NCBI RefSeq assembly: GCF_964340395.1
Contig: NC_135552.1
Coordinates: 12,178,194 to 12,242,193, forward strand
DNA from: Glandiceps talaboti
Lineage: Eukaryota; Hemichordata; Enteropneusta; Spengelidae
Reading direction: 5' to 3'
DNA length: 64,000 nucleotides
The notes under the pieces are model-generated. The model had not been told where the DNA came from, made no database searches, and saw nothing but the letters and a program-made list of their open reading frames with translations. Each line of letters opens with the position of its first letter. Within the stretch, counting starts at the first letter, position 1. A program made the translations under genes and the position numbers. Below, piece by piece: positions 45,700 to 58,306 of this stretch.

Positions 45700-48381
45700 T
45701 TCGAGTACGAGTCATTTAAAACACAACAGTACACGTAAATGATTATTTTCCTTCTGAAAAAGATTAATTAAAAGTTATTTTTGTACTAGACATAGGTCTT
45801 TGTACAGAAAGTGTATACACATGATTGTACATAAATAACAATTTGATTGCAACTGCAGCCTACAGAAACATTACTTTGTAACACAATTACACAATGCAAA
45901 CAAACACTAACAAGCGGGAAAACATTTCTAATATCTTGTTACAATCATGCATTTCTACATGATTTTTTACTACGATGTTAAAAATGTAAGATTTCGACAA
46001 AAGTCAAACTTGTTGACTGTACATTGAAAAAAACAAGACAAAATTTCATGTTCTTATGATTAAACTATATTTGATATACTGTCTACTATGAAAACAATAC
46101 ATTTGCCCAGTTCTCTTTACATGTAAAGTAATCAGATCTATTTTGGACTTTTAATGTGTAAAACAGACTTATACCAGCCCCTCTGGATACTTTTTTTTGT
46201 AAGTGTTATATTCTTCAATGTTTTTGTTATTCATTTTTAGTTTCGTAAGGTAAATGTCAAGCTTTTATTTAAAAGCATTTTTCCAAAGTTACTAGTTGTC
46301 TCCCAAGGGATTGACTGGGCAGCTCTGGCATCCATCAAACTGTTTACAATCACTCACTGTGCACTCAGGTCATTATACATTGCAAACAAGAGAACAAACT
46401 TGTGTTAAAAAAATATTCAAATACTATAGCGAAGTGGAAAAAAGCCTGAAGAGTTTGACAAGTCTGTGTGTGAAACAAGTTTACCATGTTTTTCCATAGA
46501 CGCCTATGGTTTTTCTACAGCAGAGTATAAGTCCATGTATGTTACTCAATATATTACAACAAACTAAAATATGTGTAAAGAATTTGTTATAAATCCTGGT
46601 TGTAAATACATGAAGTGATTTGTAAATAACATGGGTAAACATAAGTCATATCCATTCTGCAAGGCATCAGTTACTTTTCCATATATGAAACCCCACCCAT
46701 ACATAGTTTTATAACTTGTGTTACTTATCATTATTACTTTAGAATCTGTAGTGTGAAGACCCCTAGATAGTGTTTATCAAGTTTATTTACAAATCACAGT
46801 GTGCACACAATAACAAATTTTTTACACAATGTTTAGGTGCTTTTTTAAGGCATCCCAAACTTTTACTTAGTCTTTGACATTGTTTTTCAAAATAGAAACA
46901 CGTATTAAAAGTTGTTTTTATTTTAATTAAAAATCTAAAATAAATACCAACTGGCTACTTTCATCTTTCTACCAGGGTATGTGCATTACACCACAGTGAT
47001 TACATATTGCATGGTTAGTTTCAATCATGGAATCCGATGTACTAGCCCCGAATGCATCTATGGTTCAACGAAGTATACCTCCCTAGTTTTTGAAAACCTT
47101 AAAAATTCAGGATGCAATGATGTGATGATACAATAGAAAATGATACCCAAATTTTTGTGATCTGTGATATATTGACTCAACAATACAAACTAATAGAATT
47201 CTCATATTTTATTTTTACACTCCTGTAGGTGGTAAGATAGGCAGTGTGCTATTGTGCCCTCAGTGGTCTGTAAATGGGTAGCCCATGCATGAGGGTGCCC
47301 TAACTTTGCATACCTTACAGGCTACTGGTACTTTTACTGTGTAAAAAACAAACAAACAAAACAAAAACAAGCAGGAACATTTTTGTGCTATATAAGCAAA
47401 CAAAGTAAAATGAAGCAAAGTACACAATCAGTAACATTCATACACAATGAGTAGACAGACTAAATTATCAAAATTGATTATATTTTTATTAATACAAAAC
47501 TTTGTAGATTGTATAGTGTACAAGGCAGATACAGATAAGACTGGTGGTACTGTGTATGGTGTGAAGCCTTGTTATATTATAAATATCCAAACAGGTTGTA
47601 AATTGTATATACAAGGTGACAGGGTTTGAATTTCCACTGGATCTGTTCTGTTTGGATTCACTTTACAGTGCATTTGTAACCATGGTGGAATTGGTTATCA
47701 AGCCATGGATGTTGACGATATGGCATCTTTCAGTACATAGACTAGACCGGCACACAGATGTACATGTAACAGATACGTAAATAACAGTATCATATGAATT
47801 ATGTATCAGTGATAACTTGAATTGGTGTGCATGCACAGTAGTGGTATTTGCACAGTTTTGCTGGTTTAAGTACAGTAGCATGGCAGAAGGCAGTGCAAGC
47901 TCTCATGCAAGTACCCAGCTCTCATGCAAGTACACCACACTGGAACTCAGATGTCATGGGGTTCTGTTGTGATACATACTGCCTTGATAAACAAGGTAAT
48001 ATAAAATAAATCAAACTTAGTTTACATGATGTAATTCCCACAACTACACTCTGGGAATTTAACTACCACTATGCTACAACAAAGGAAGGATTCTCACCAT
48101 TACACTAAATCTATTTTACACCCAAGGATTATATATATATATAATATGTACAATTTGGCAAACTTGGATTCACACTGGATGCTTCAGAAGGGAAGCAGTC
48201 AGACATAAAAACAAATTTCAAAGTGAACCTCTAAACTTATTCCAAAAAAAAAATTAAACATAATAAATATCTTTTCAAGTCCTTCCTTTGTTATGTGCAG
48301 CAACTCCATTTGCTATAACTATCTGGTAGGCTCATTTACTAGCTGTGTCAAAGGTGAAAGGTTATAGGTTATGATGCATAG
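45700..48381. other. Intergenic, no recognised gene
   Basis: Between the tRNA and the coiled-coil gene. It holds a family B MITE (47223-47326) and an AT-rich stretch (about 46520-46970) with weak resemblance to the 24.96-kb fold-back element. The plus ORF 47447-47629 has a hydrophobic start but no other support. Confidence 0.5.
47223..47326. mobile_element. MITE family B copy
   Basis: Left arm TGTAGGTGGTAAGATAGGCA ... GTGCCCTCAG; right arm CATGAGGGTGCCCTAACTTT then GCATACCTTACAGGCTAC. Imperfect inverted repeat. Confidence 0.65.
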
Positions 48382-48923
48382 CTAATGTTTTTCACCCAAT
48401 TGTTCATATAGATACTTGATCCAATCTGTAATACTTGGGTTTGTGGTTGGTGGCTGTAAAAATAAGAAAATTACATTAAATACAACACTAAGTGGTACTG
48501 CAGTGGATATGCTTTCACTCAATTTATTGATACTACATTTTTTTCAAATGTTTGCAAATGTCGAAAATTTAAACCTCCATGTTATAAAATAAATTGTATC
48601 TATAAGGTAACCTTTCCTAATTTTGGGGGAATTCATGGGTAACAAAAAAAGCAGTAACTGAGTAATGAATCTGATTTGACTCGAGAGTTTCATGCTATGA
48701 TCTGTGAAAGCCAAGTCACTGTACCTGTAAAGTTTCCAATGGATTGTCCTGGTTGACACCACTGACAGCTTTCAATGACACACCACCAGTAGCTGGGTAG
48801 CCTTTCTCTATAGCTAGTGTACAGACAATATGACCATCATCAGATAACATTAGTCTTAAAATGCCCTCCTCATCTATCCAATCTATAGCGTACCTGAAAT
48901 AGTAGTAAAAGAGATACATAAGG

Positions 48924-48972
<49 letters not shown>

Positions 48973-49431
48973 ATAGATGGCATTATTCTCTTTCCATGCA
49001 AAACAGCCACTTACAGTGTATTCTCTTACAGGTACAAACAATTGATTTTGAAAGTCAGTTCCCATCATTTACTTTATTTACAATGTAAATGGCAAAGACA
49101 TTGGGCTGTATCGACAATGCAGAAATGGAATTCTTTGTCTCTTAGTCCTTGCTGATGCACTAATCCCCATACAAGTTTTGGATCACTTTCAGACTTTGAT
49201 AGTTATGAACATGGAAACAATATTGTGCCAGGTGTATATAGAATTCAGATATATCCTAAAGCTAATCTTGTATGCAGTCAAAAGCATTTACCTTGTAATC
49301 CTGAGTATTTTGAAGAGTGTGTGTTTTATGGCTACTCAATTTGGTTTAGAGTTGTAGAAGACCTAACAGACCCTGTTTGTTTGTCTGTCTGTCTGTCAGT
49401 CATGCGCGCACGCACACACACACGCATGTAT

Positions 49432-49508
<77 letters not shown>

Positions 49509-52500
49509 TTTTATTATGTAACTGATCATGCTAATTTCTTAAAAATGTATATTTTCACATCACCTGTACATATTTCACTCAGAATGTGATTACAATGTAA
49601 GGACAATGTCATAGAATAATCTTTTTCATTGAGATTATCTCTGTATACCTCACCTGTGTCTGAGATCCTCTATTTCTCCAAGCAAAGGTGCATGGCTATC
49701 AAAACGCTGCATAATTTCTTGTAGCAGAAAGCCTACATCATTGGTTCCAATAAACTGTGCTTTCACTTCATCCAGAACAAGGGTGTTAACATTAACCTAA
49801 AAGGAGTAAATATCAACAACGTGTATGCTATAAAACAGCTTTGAAATAAAAGCAATGAGGCTAAAATGAACATAGGATAAAGACTAGGACTTAGAAAGAA
49901 TGGCGAAGTCTGTAACTAAAGACCCATTTCCAGCTAAAGTCAGTGTACAAAATGATATTACATGAAAAAGAAATGGCCCATGATCTAAATGTCTAAGAGA
50001 TGGCAAAGAGAATTTGTTATTGAATTATACAACCAGTGACAGTTAATCATATACAAATGTATCTTGTTATACACAGGGAAAGTAAATAAATAAATTGGAT
50101 AAATAATAATTGACAGTGTGGAACATTGGAACTACAGAAACTTGTATTATATTTCATGGTTTGATTAGAAGAACTATTGTGTACACCATCTGTTATGAGA
50201 TTTACCTTACCATCCATTACAAGACTACGATTGGCTCCTTTTGTGTATGACACCTGTTATGGTCAAGATTTACAATAATATCACTCATTAGGAGATTATA
50301 ATTGGCTCCTTTTGTGTATAACACCTGTTATAAGATTTACCATAATATAATCACTCATTACAAGAGCATGATTGGCTGTTTTCATAAAACACCTATTATG
50401 ATCAAGATTTACTGTAATATCACTCATTACAAGCCCATGACTGGCTCCTTTAGTGTACAACACGGTACACCTGTTACAAGATTTACCTTAATATCATCCA
50501 TTACAAGACTATGATTGGCTCCTTCTGTGTACAACACCTGGAGTTCTAAGTTAGAACAACTTTCAGTAAGTGGTTTGATTTCCATAGAGATACAGTTTCC
50601 TTCAATCTTGGGATTGTGAATTCTGCCAGTGTCACAAATAAATCTGTACATTCTCTCCCATCTAAAAGCAAAAAAAAACCATTATAAGTATTACTTCCAT
50701 GGCATCTGTAAATCAGATAACAATGTTTATAAACATGAAAGCAAACCATTGTTCCCAACTCCAGTCAGACTTATTGGTACCTTTAGTACACTTATATTGA
50801 TTGCCGGTATATAAAATAGCAACTTGATAACTTATTCAGCATATTTGTGAAGCCAAACTTCATGTCATCACCAGAGATTTACCCATAAACCCTTGCAGGA
50901 AATCATGGCTGAACACATGTCGAGTGCAGTAGAGCTTCCTTACCAAATTTAAAAGTTGAATAGGTTACTAAGGTGCTATTACATCACCCAAAAATCATAT
51001 TTAAGTTGATAGCAATGACCAATACAAGTGTACTACCAGCCTGAAATAAGTCTGACTGTACTTTTCCTTTAAGTTTATAGCAGTAATTAATACAAGTGTA
51101 CTACCAGCCTGAAATAAGTCTGACTGGACTTTTCCTTTAAGTTGATAGCAGTAATCAATGCAAGTGTACTAAAGGCAGAAATAAATCTGACTGGACTTTT
51201 CCTATAAGTTGATAGCAGTAATCAATACAAGTGTACTGAAGGTAGAAATAAGTCTGACTGGACTTTTCCTTTAAGTTGATAGCAGTAATCAAAACAAGTG
51301 TACTGAAGGTAGAAATAAGTCTGACTGGACTTTTCCTTTAAGTTGATAGAAGTAATCAATTACAAGTGTAATAAAGACAGAAATAAGTCTGACTGGACTT
51401 TCCCTTTAAACAAGATCAGAATCTGAATAAAAATGAATAATTCATATGAGTTCAAAAATGCTAATGACATATTTCAACTTTTATAATGAGTCTTAGCATA
51501 AATACTACTTCTGGAAACAGAATATAACCACTATTCACCTTTTGACTTCTTTCTGCTTTTCTTCACTTTTTCCTTGCCTTGACTCTTGTTTTCTCTGCAG
51601 CACTAATCTGGCCTCCTTTACTCTCGCCTTGATGGCTTCATTTTCACACTTCAAGTTATCGATCTGTGATTTGAGATTTGTCATGACTACTTCACATTGG
51701 GCTGTAGCTTGAATTGCCTTCTCTAACTGTTCCTTCTGAAATTGTACAAGTCACTTTTACTAGGAACTAAGTCCTAAAAGGGGAAGGGTACCATGTAAAT
51801 TTACATCATTAAATAAATAATTGGATGGTAAAATGAGTCAAAATGCATTGGGTTTCTTCACTTTTACGTAATCAGTAGAGTTTGCATTGATCCAACTTTG
51901 GTGGATGTGACATATAAGACTTACTAGGCCAACTTCTATATTATAATTACCATAACAATAGAATCAGTTGACAATATGTTTGGCAGAGGTTGTCTTGCAA
52001 GTCTCATACATCACTTCCTCCTAAATTCAGACTGATGCCTACTCCATACTACTAAGCAGGGCTCAAAATTAACTTTTTTCTTTGGTAGTCCTAATGGGCT
52101 ACTAATCTCAGAAAGTGGTAGTCCAAGAATGGTGACCGGCAGTCCTATATTCCTGAACTGAAAACAGAGTTTCTCTATTGGAAATATGTGTGTCAACTTA
52201 CTAAAACACTTTTATGTCCATAAATCTTCCATCACATAATCAGTGGTAGTCTGAGTGGGCTACCAGCTGCAAATTATGGTAGCCCCATGACGAGACTTGG
52301 ACATGGGACTACTGTTAATTTCGGGCCCTGCTAAGTGAAGCCTAATGTGAATTAAACCAAGATATTTTTTCTCATTTAATGTGAATTCACAAGGTATCCC
52401 TCCCCTTTAACACTTTAAACATGAGAAATACGAGTACCAATTGAATGTTATTGTAATCTTTACTGATTTGATTTGACAGTTAATAGTTCTCCTTGTACTC

Positions 52501-55500
52501 TGACATAAATAGCAAGTTAGAATACATCAGAATATATTAATGAATCACAAAAATATAGACAAATCAAAGACGCCAGCAGCTGTGAGAAAGACAACTGTCT
52601 GAAATACTTACATGATGTTGAAGCATTTCATCACTATTTTCAGGTGACAAACGTCCATCCTTCAAATCACCATACATTTCTTTATGTTTATGTTGTAATT
52701 CTTTAAGTCTAGTTTTCTATCAAAAATGAAAAAAAAAATTATGGAAACTTTTATTTCACTTCTTGAAAGTAAAACTGAGGTTTAAAATACAAGATATCTC
52801 CTTGAGTTGCCATATGGATGAGAATTTTGGTTATTTGTTCCCAACAAAAATAAAAGACATTTGCCCAAAAAGTGTTTTATATCCACTAAAACTGACATGA
52901 AGATGCACACTAAAACTATCAGGTACATCGACCAATTTCAACAAGGCTTCTTCTCAAAACATTACAGGTAAAACATTTCTATTTCATCATGCTTCTATCT
53001 CTTTTTTGGAATGGGGGTTGGGAGTCAGGGATATTTCTCATGAATGCACCTACAGGTATACAGTGGTCAAAAACATTAGAAGTGTGAGACAGAGTGGTAA
53101 GGTCACAACACCACTCTGAAATGTAGACATTTTACCTTTTGCTGGAATCCTTGTAACTTTTCTTCAAACTGATGTATTTTTTCTTCTAATTGTTCTTGTA
53201 CTAGACCATAAAAGACACAACATATAAAACTATTGACTTGGATTTGAATGATTGGACTTGTAAATTTGTGGGATAATTAGTCAACAGTTCACAAAAAAAG
53301 TACACCATGTGTTAGGAAAATGGCGGAACACCTGTCAATTGCGATATGGCTTCTTTACATGATTTTAAAGATGAATAAGTTACTGAGATGTTATTTTATC
53401 ACCAAAAATCATTTGTAAGTTGATAGCATTATTCAATACAAGTGTACTAAAGGCAGAAATAAGTCTGACTGGACTTTTCCTTTAAGTTGATAGCAGTAAT
53501 GAATACAAATTAATGTACTAAAGGCAGAAATAAGTCTAACTGGACTTTTCCTTTAAGTTGATAGCAGTAATCAATACAAGTGTACTAAAGACAGAAATAA
53601 GTCTGACTGGACTTTTCCTATCAGTTGATAGCAGTAATCAATACAAGTGTACTGAAGGCAAAAATAAGCCTGAGTCAGTGAGTGACTTTTCTTTTCTACT
53701 AGCTCGTATAGTCTGTATAGTTTTTCAATGGATTGGAGGAACTTATGAACAAAAATGTTTATATTATAGATGTTACTTAATTACTTAGATTGGTTTGCAA
53801 GTTTTTTTCAACAGTCACTAAAGTTTCACCACATGTTGTTTGAGTTGCAACACTTTTATCACTGACTGACATATCACACTTGAAACACCAGGAGGTAAAC
53901 AACTGTCACCAGCATTGTCTATAAATACTCATACACATGCAGTAGGAGCACTGAACAGTATTTTCATTCCATTTGAGTTTCATTATCATACATTTGTTTG
54001 TATTTTCTGGTGATTCCCAAACATTGTTAATTAATTATAATTTGAGGAAACAGGGAATAACAATGTTGGCAGTTATATGTGAGAACCAGTGTACCCTCTA
54101 GTTGTTGTGAGTCAAAATGAGAAAACCTGGGATTTCTTACGAGTCATCACATAGTAAGAGATAGGGGAACACCAAATTTTGGTGCGTCACTAGAAATTGT
54201 GTGCGTCACTGTTAGAGGGCACACTGATGAGAACATATTGAAAATGTACATGAAGCCTTCATGGTAAGGTTGTACAGACCGTAAATAAAACCAACCTGAT
54301 TGGGTAGTATGTGTCAACTCTTGAAGATCCTCTGTTGTACTCGCAATTTCATCTTTGACATTTTCAAATGTACCTTTGTTAGCTTTTATTTTTTGCTCTG
54401 AGAAATAAGAACCAGGTAATTTAGTTTTTAGAAAAGAAAAAGGAATTATGCTACAATGAAATAGATTTTAGACTTAAAATCAAACAAATAAGTTGATGAT
54501 GTACATTACTAAATTCTAATGAAAAGGATTCTGGAAGAAATAATAAATATAAAGTACATGTATTTTTTTATATTTTGTGTTGACAGGAGTGAATCAGTCT
54601 TCAAAAAGAATTGTATATTTTCTCCAGTCCATAGCAATCAATCCTTGTCAGAGAAAATATAAGAATGAAAACACAGCATTAGACTAATGGATGGCGGTGC
54701 CATTTTAAAAGTTACATGGTTTGTTCTGAAAGATATGTAGACTGTATTGTGTAATGATATGTTGTGTTGCTCTACCTCAATGGTCTTGATCTTGAAAAGG
54801 GTTGGCCACCGTGTGAGGGCGTCCCAACACAGTGTACATTACAGACTCAGAGATATCTTTCTGTACAAATTGTGAAGAGATATCAAGATCAACTTTGAGA
54901 ATTGATGCCCATGATCATGTTTCCTTTTGAGTGAACAGCCATTTCAAGCCTAAAAGACAAGTTTCTGTGCTATGGAGAAGGGTGCAGAAGTGAACATTCT
55001 TCATTGCTGACCTAGAACTAGGTTGGTTTATCCTGTCTAGGTTGTTGATCTGTGTCTCAGAGAGAGCTATCAATAGATACAGATTAGTGACCTATACAGA
55101 CTAAGGTTGGTTTAGCTGTACACACGTTTACATACCTATAGATGAAGGAGATGGCCAATTTTCTTGGCTAGACTCAATGAAGTCCCAAAATTGGGATTTA
55201 CTGTGAAGCTGTCGATAGGTGATTTTCAGTTTGTGAAATTCACTCTGTAAGTTAGGAAATGGAAGAAAACTTATGAGTTATTAAATATGAGAATGTCACA
55301 TGAATATTTTGGAGGATTAAAATGCACGTCTGTGGAAATTTGCTTTGCACAGTATCTCTTTATATACAAATTACAATGTGAATTTACGTTGCAAAGGGCT
55401 GAAGAATATTCGTTTATAGAAAAGGTATTTGGAATCAGAAACACATGGTACTGGCTGAAAACAAATGTTTGTGTTACTGTTGCCTTCAGTCAATCTAGTA

Positions 55501-56810
55501 TACCAGTATTTTTTTGTAAAATTTAAAGATAAAGCTAGTTTCTCAACAATTGTCAAACTAAACTTTTTAGGCTCTGTTTTAAGGCATATTTATTTACAGG
55601 GGTGAACAAATCCACTGGTTCTGGGTCCGGGACTAGCAATTTTTTTGGCAGACCACACAAATTTTACCTTGTCTGGTCCGCCGGACCAGTACCTTACTGA
55701 TAATAACTATGTTAAAAAGTCGTCTGAATATACAGATTCATAGGTACATGTAAGATGTAATGTTTCACATAAGTGGGACCTTGGACCACTAATTCTTTCA
55801 GCAGGACCACTGGATTTTTTAAGGCACTGGTCCGGGGACCACCAGTGCACAAAATGATTTGTTCACCCCTGATTTAATACTTTGTATTTTCACTTTTTTT
55901 TCCTTCATAAACTGTACCCCCACCCCTCCCCTTTTGTATAACACTTACCTTGGCTTGAGAAAGCTTTGTTTTAAGCATTTCATCACCATCTTCTTTTTTT
56001 CCAAACAGATTTTTGAGATCACCTAGGATCCTTTGTGATATAAATATATATATACTAGTATTAGAAAAAGGATTATAAATATGCACTTTGAAATACTATG
56101 CAAATTTAATACAAAAGAAGAAATTCAAAAGTTTCAATTCAGTGAAATTTTGGTTTTAATCTTTTTTTTTCAAATATTAGTGATTACTTTCTGAATTAGG
56201 AAAAGTTTTGGTACACAGAAAGTCTACAATTTTTACAAACAACTGACAATTATTTCAATACTTTGTTTTGATGGGGTGGATGGTTTGAATCATCAGTAAA
56301 CAGGTGCAATTTATAATTCCATTACTTCACTTGTAGATTGGAATGTTGTAATTATCACTTGTGTCATAGCCCCTCCACCAACGTACATGTGCACCGTCTG
56401 CAAGCAGGACTAGGTCTCCCCTTATAGTTTATACCTCCATGCTTTGAGCTGAGGTAGGGGACATTGTAAGTCTGTGCTAGTTTAGATTTTGAGGTGACTT
56501 TTTTTCAGCTTTTCATTTTTATCGTTTTTTCTTCTTCTTTTTTGAGTTGTTTTCGTAAAATGAACTTGCAAACCCCGAAAAGATATAACCCTAAAAAATC
56601 GAAGATCTGCAGCAAATGTGTACAGTACATTGCAATCGCGTATCACATGAACCGCCATGACGACCAGAGTACGATTGTAAACTACTAATGGTTTACTTCA
56701 ATTAAGTTGTCAAACCTACATCTTCTAAAAAAAATAAAAAGTGAAAAAAAAGTATGAAATTTTTAAAAAACAAACCTTTGTTTTTCTTCTAGTCCAGTCA
56801 AATCATCCAT
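48382..56810 (-). CDS. Unnamed coiled-coil protein with C-terminal RWD-like domain
   Basis: Eleven exons (minus): 56776-56810, 55949-56030, 55136-55244, 54296-54397, 53136-53200, 52612-52716, 51539-51735, 50487-50661, 49654-49796, 48725-48893, 48382-48453. All joins keep frame, 417 residues, starting MDDLTGLEEKQRILGDLKN. Residues about 30-240 are rich in Glu, Lys, Gln and Leu with heptad-like spacing and no Pro, so a long coiled coil. Exon 8 onward is globular: RWERMYRFICDTGRI, LVLDEVKAQF, then YAIDWIDEEGILRLMLSDDG, IEKGYPATGG and a final helix ITDWIKYLYEQLGEKH, the order and GYP turn of an RWD fold. Coiled coil plus C-terminal RWD is seen in kinetochore subunits, and KLKITYRQL loosely recalls ZWINT. 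That is a guess; I do not recognise the orthologue. The exon 8 end is tandemly duplicated in intron 8. Confidence 0.8.
48926..48972. repeat. (CAA)n microsatellite
   Basis: About 15 triplets starting about 30 bp from the exon 10 acceptor of the coiled-coil gene. Confidence 0.97.
49380..49506. repeat. CTGT then (CA)n microsatellite
   Basis: Short CTGT run followed by about 100 bp of CA dinucleotide with CG interruptions, intron 9 of the coiled-coil gene. Overlapping ORFs are artefacts. Confidence 0.97.
50181..50486 (-). pseudogene. Four decayed tandem copies of the exon 8 end and splice donor
   Basis: The last 51 nt of exon 8 (encoding VLYTEGANHSLVMDDIK) plus its donor are repeated in intron 8 with a period of about 70 bp. 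GGCTCC-type anchors at 50518 (true exon), 50442, 50374, 50303 and 50233. Each copy keeps a GTAAAT donor hexamer on the minus strand. The farthest copy is the best preserved, reading SYTKGANRSLVMDGK then GTAAAT. No copy has its own acceptor. Confidence 0.88.
50858..51415 (+). repeat. '67-bp unit' repeat: head plus about 6 tandem units
   Basis: Head TCATCACCAGAGATTTACCC, then CATAAACCCTTGCAGGAAAT and AAAAGTTGAATAGGTTACTA. Units with anchors TTGATAGCAG at 51142, 51209 and 51276 (67 bp apart) and earlier, more diverged ones from 51006. Intron 7 of the coiled-coil gene. Confidence 0.9.
52057..52330. mobile_element. hAT-like MITE, CAGGGCTC family, 274 bp
   Basis: Ends CAGGGCTCAAAATTAAC and GTTAATTTCGGGCCCTG, flanked on both sides by CTAAG. 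The CAGGG start is typical of hAT elements, although an 8-bp duplication is expected and only 5 bp is clear. Interior has repeated GTAGTCC / GGGCTAC words. Intron 6 of the coiled-coil gene. Confidence 0.7.
53330..53692 (+). repeat. '67-bp unit' repeat: head plus 4 tandem units
   Basis: Head GATGAATAAGTTACTGAGAT then CACCAAAAATCATTTGTAAG; TTGATAGCA anchors at 53420, 53487, 53558 and 53625. Intron 4 of the coiled-coil gene. Confidence 0.88.
54735..54855. mobile_element. MITE family B copy, diverged
   Basis: Left TAGACTGTATTGTGTAATGA; right CGTGTGAGGGCGTCCCAACA then CAGTGTACATTACAGACTCA. Arms pair imperfectly. Intron 3 of the coiled-coil gene. Confidence 0.5.
55597..55871. mobile_element. hAT-like MITE, CAGGGGTG family, 275 bp
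   Basis: Perfect 16-bp inverted ends CAGGGGTGAACAAATC / GATTTGTTCACCCCTG, flanked by ATTTA on both sides. CAGGGGT is a classic hAT end. Interior has palindromic GGTCCG/CGGACC words. No ORF. Intron 2 of the coiled-coil gene. Confidence 0.82.
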
Positions 56811-57291
56811 TTTGAAAATACCCGCCTTGACCCTTTAAGTTCCCTTGAAATGGAGTATGACTCCCCAGTAACCGTAACATTATTACAATGTGAGGGCGCT
56901 GTTCAAGATTCATCGTATAACCCGCATAACCCGTTGGGATTGTCCGGTCGGCTAAACGTTCGTGTAAATATGCTTGGATATTATAGTTCATTCGTTATTA
57001 TATATAAAGTCTGTATATTGCACAGTATTTTATCAATTTGAAAGTTAAAATACATGTCTTGTTATAACAACCAAGACAGTATATTTTAATTATACTTGAA
57101 AGAAATGTACTTGAAATTGAAAAAGTATACTTTTGGTGTTTTAAATTGCTTCTCACCATTCAATTTTGGTAAGGGATGTGATCACATACTTATTTTTAAA
57201 TAGTTTTCGAATCAATGGACAGGACAGAAGGTTGGTAGTTCTAGCTTAGATGTGTATTCCAAAGAGTATGACCACAATATGGTATAATTAA

Positions 57292-57383
57292 TAGTCTGTA
57301 AAGTATGCCATGCTGATCTATCAGCCAGCACGTACTTAGTGAGGGCAAATAGAGTTCAATGACAAGACATATCTTACAGTCTA
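57292..57383. mobile_element. MITE family B copy, 92 bp
   Basis: TAGTCTGTAAAGTATGCCAT at the left and GACATATCTTACAGTCTA at the right, imperfect reverse complements; GTGAGGGCAAAT inside. Intergenic, between the coiled-coil gene and PSMC3IP. Confidence 0.7.
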
Positions 57384-57594
57384 GGAACTGTTTAACCCTG
57401 AGACTTGTCTTGCTGTTACTATCTTAAGAAACTGAAGCCCCATACCAAAGCCAAGGGAATGTAGGTTTAAAAGCAAATAACAGTCACTCAGAGTTGTTGA
57501 TGGTCATTTCAAATTCAAAACACACTCCTGTTCTTTTAACTTGCATTCCACTTCAAGTTTTGGCACTGGTGTTGAGCACTTCTTGAAATAGTAT

Positions 57595-57720
57595 CACCAA
57601 GACAAATCTCAGGGCTAGAGAGCTTCTGGAGAGAGTAACAACAACTAAGGATAAGTCTCTGGGCTAGAGAGCTTGAGAGAGTAACACCAAGACAAGTATC
57701 TGGGCTAGGTCTTTTCATGA
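57595..57720. repeat. Short tandem repeat, about 60-bp unit
   Basis: Two to three copies of a unit with CAAGACAAATCTCAGGGCTA and GAGAGCTT...GAGAGTAACA. Intergenic. Confidence 0.7.
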
Positions 57721-57890
57721 TGCTGCAAACACGATTATGAATACAAGAATGAAGATTTTGTGGATACAAACTATGGAATGCATCACTCTTATGCTACATG
57801 TTACTAACTCTAGCCAGGTTTGATGCAATAATTGGGGTTAGTTTGGGCCAGCACCATTATCATGTTACTACAGAGAAATAAAGCTATACA

Positions 57891-58168
57891 CAAACTAACA
57901 TAGACACGAACTAAAACTATATTTAATTGTTATATTGCATGCGGTAGATTACACAAGTGGGTGATAGCAATGTCTTGTTATGTAGATATAATGACCTTGT
58001 AATCAAGATAATGTAAACACTGAATGAGGTGAATTGAATGTGTGGCCACTTGAGGAGAACATACTGTCAGAAACACCATCTTTATACTATTGAGTGTACA
58101 CAGATGTCAATTTACACTTTATATAAACATTCTGCAATACTACTTTTAGTTTGTGTTTATCTTATTTT
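57891..58168. mobile_element. MITE family A copy, about 278 bp
   Basis: Left CTAACATAGACACGAACTAA, right TTTTAGTTTGTGTTTATCTT. Interior (GTAGATTACACAAGTGGGTG, TGTGTGGCCACTTGAGGAGA) aligns with the 12.7-kb copy (GCAGATTACACAAGTGGATG, TTGTGGCCACTTGGGTG). Confidence 0.75.
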
Positions 58169-58306
58169 GCTAATAGCATGATTTCCACAGTGTGTTCATT
58201 ATTCCACAGTTACTTCAGTCAGAGTCATAATTGAGTGTACATCCAAAATCCAATTCATTACATTGACACAAAATGATTGACAGCAATGATGAAATCATTG
58301 GTTATA

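Noticed and set aside
47447-47629. Plus-strand 60-codon ORF with hydrophobic N-terminus
   Set aside because: No splice context, promoter or recognisable family; hydrophobic stretches are common in AT-rich random sequence.
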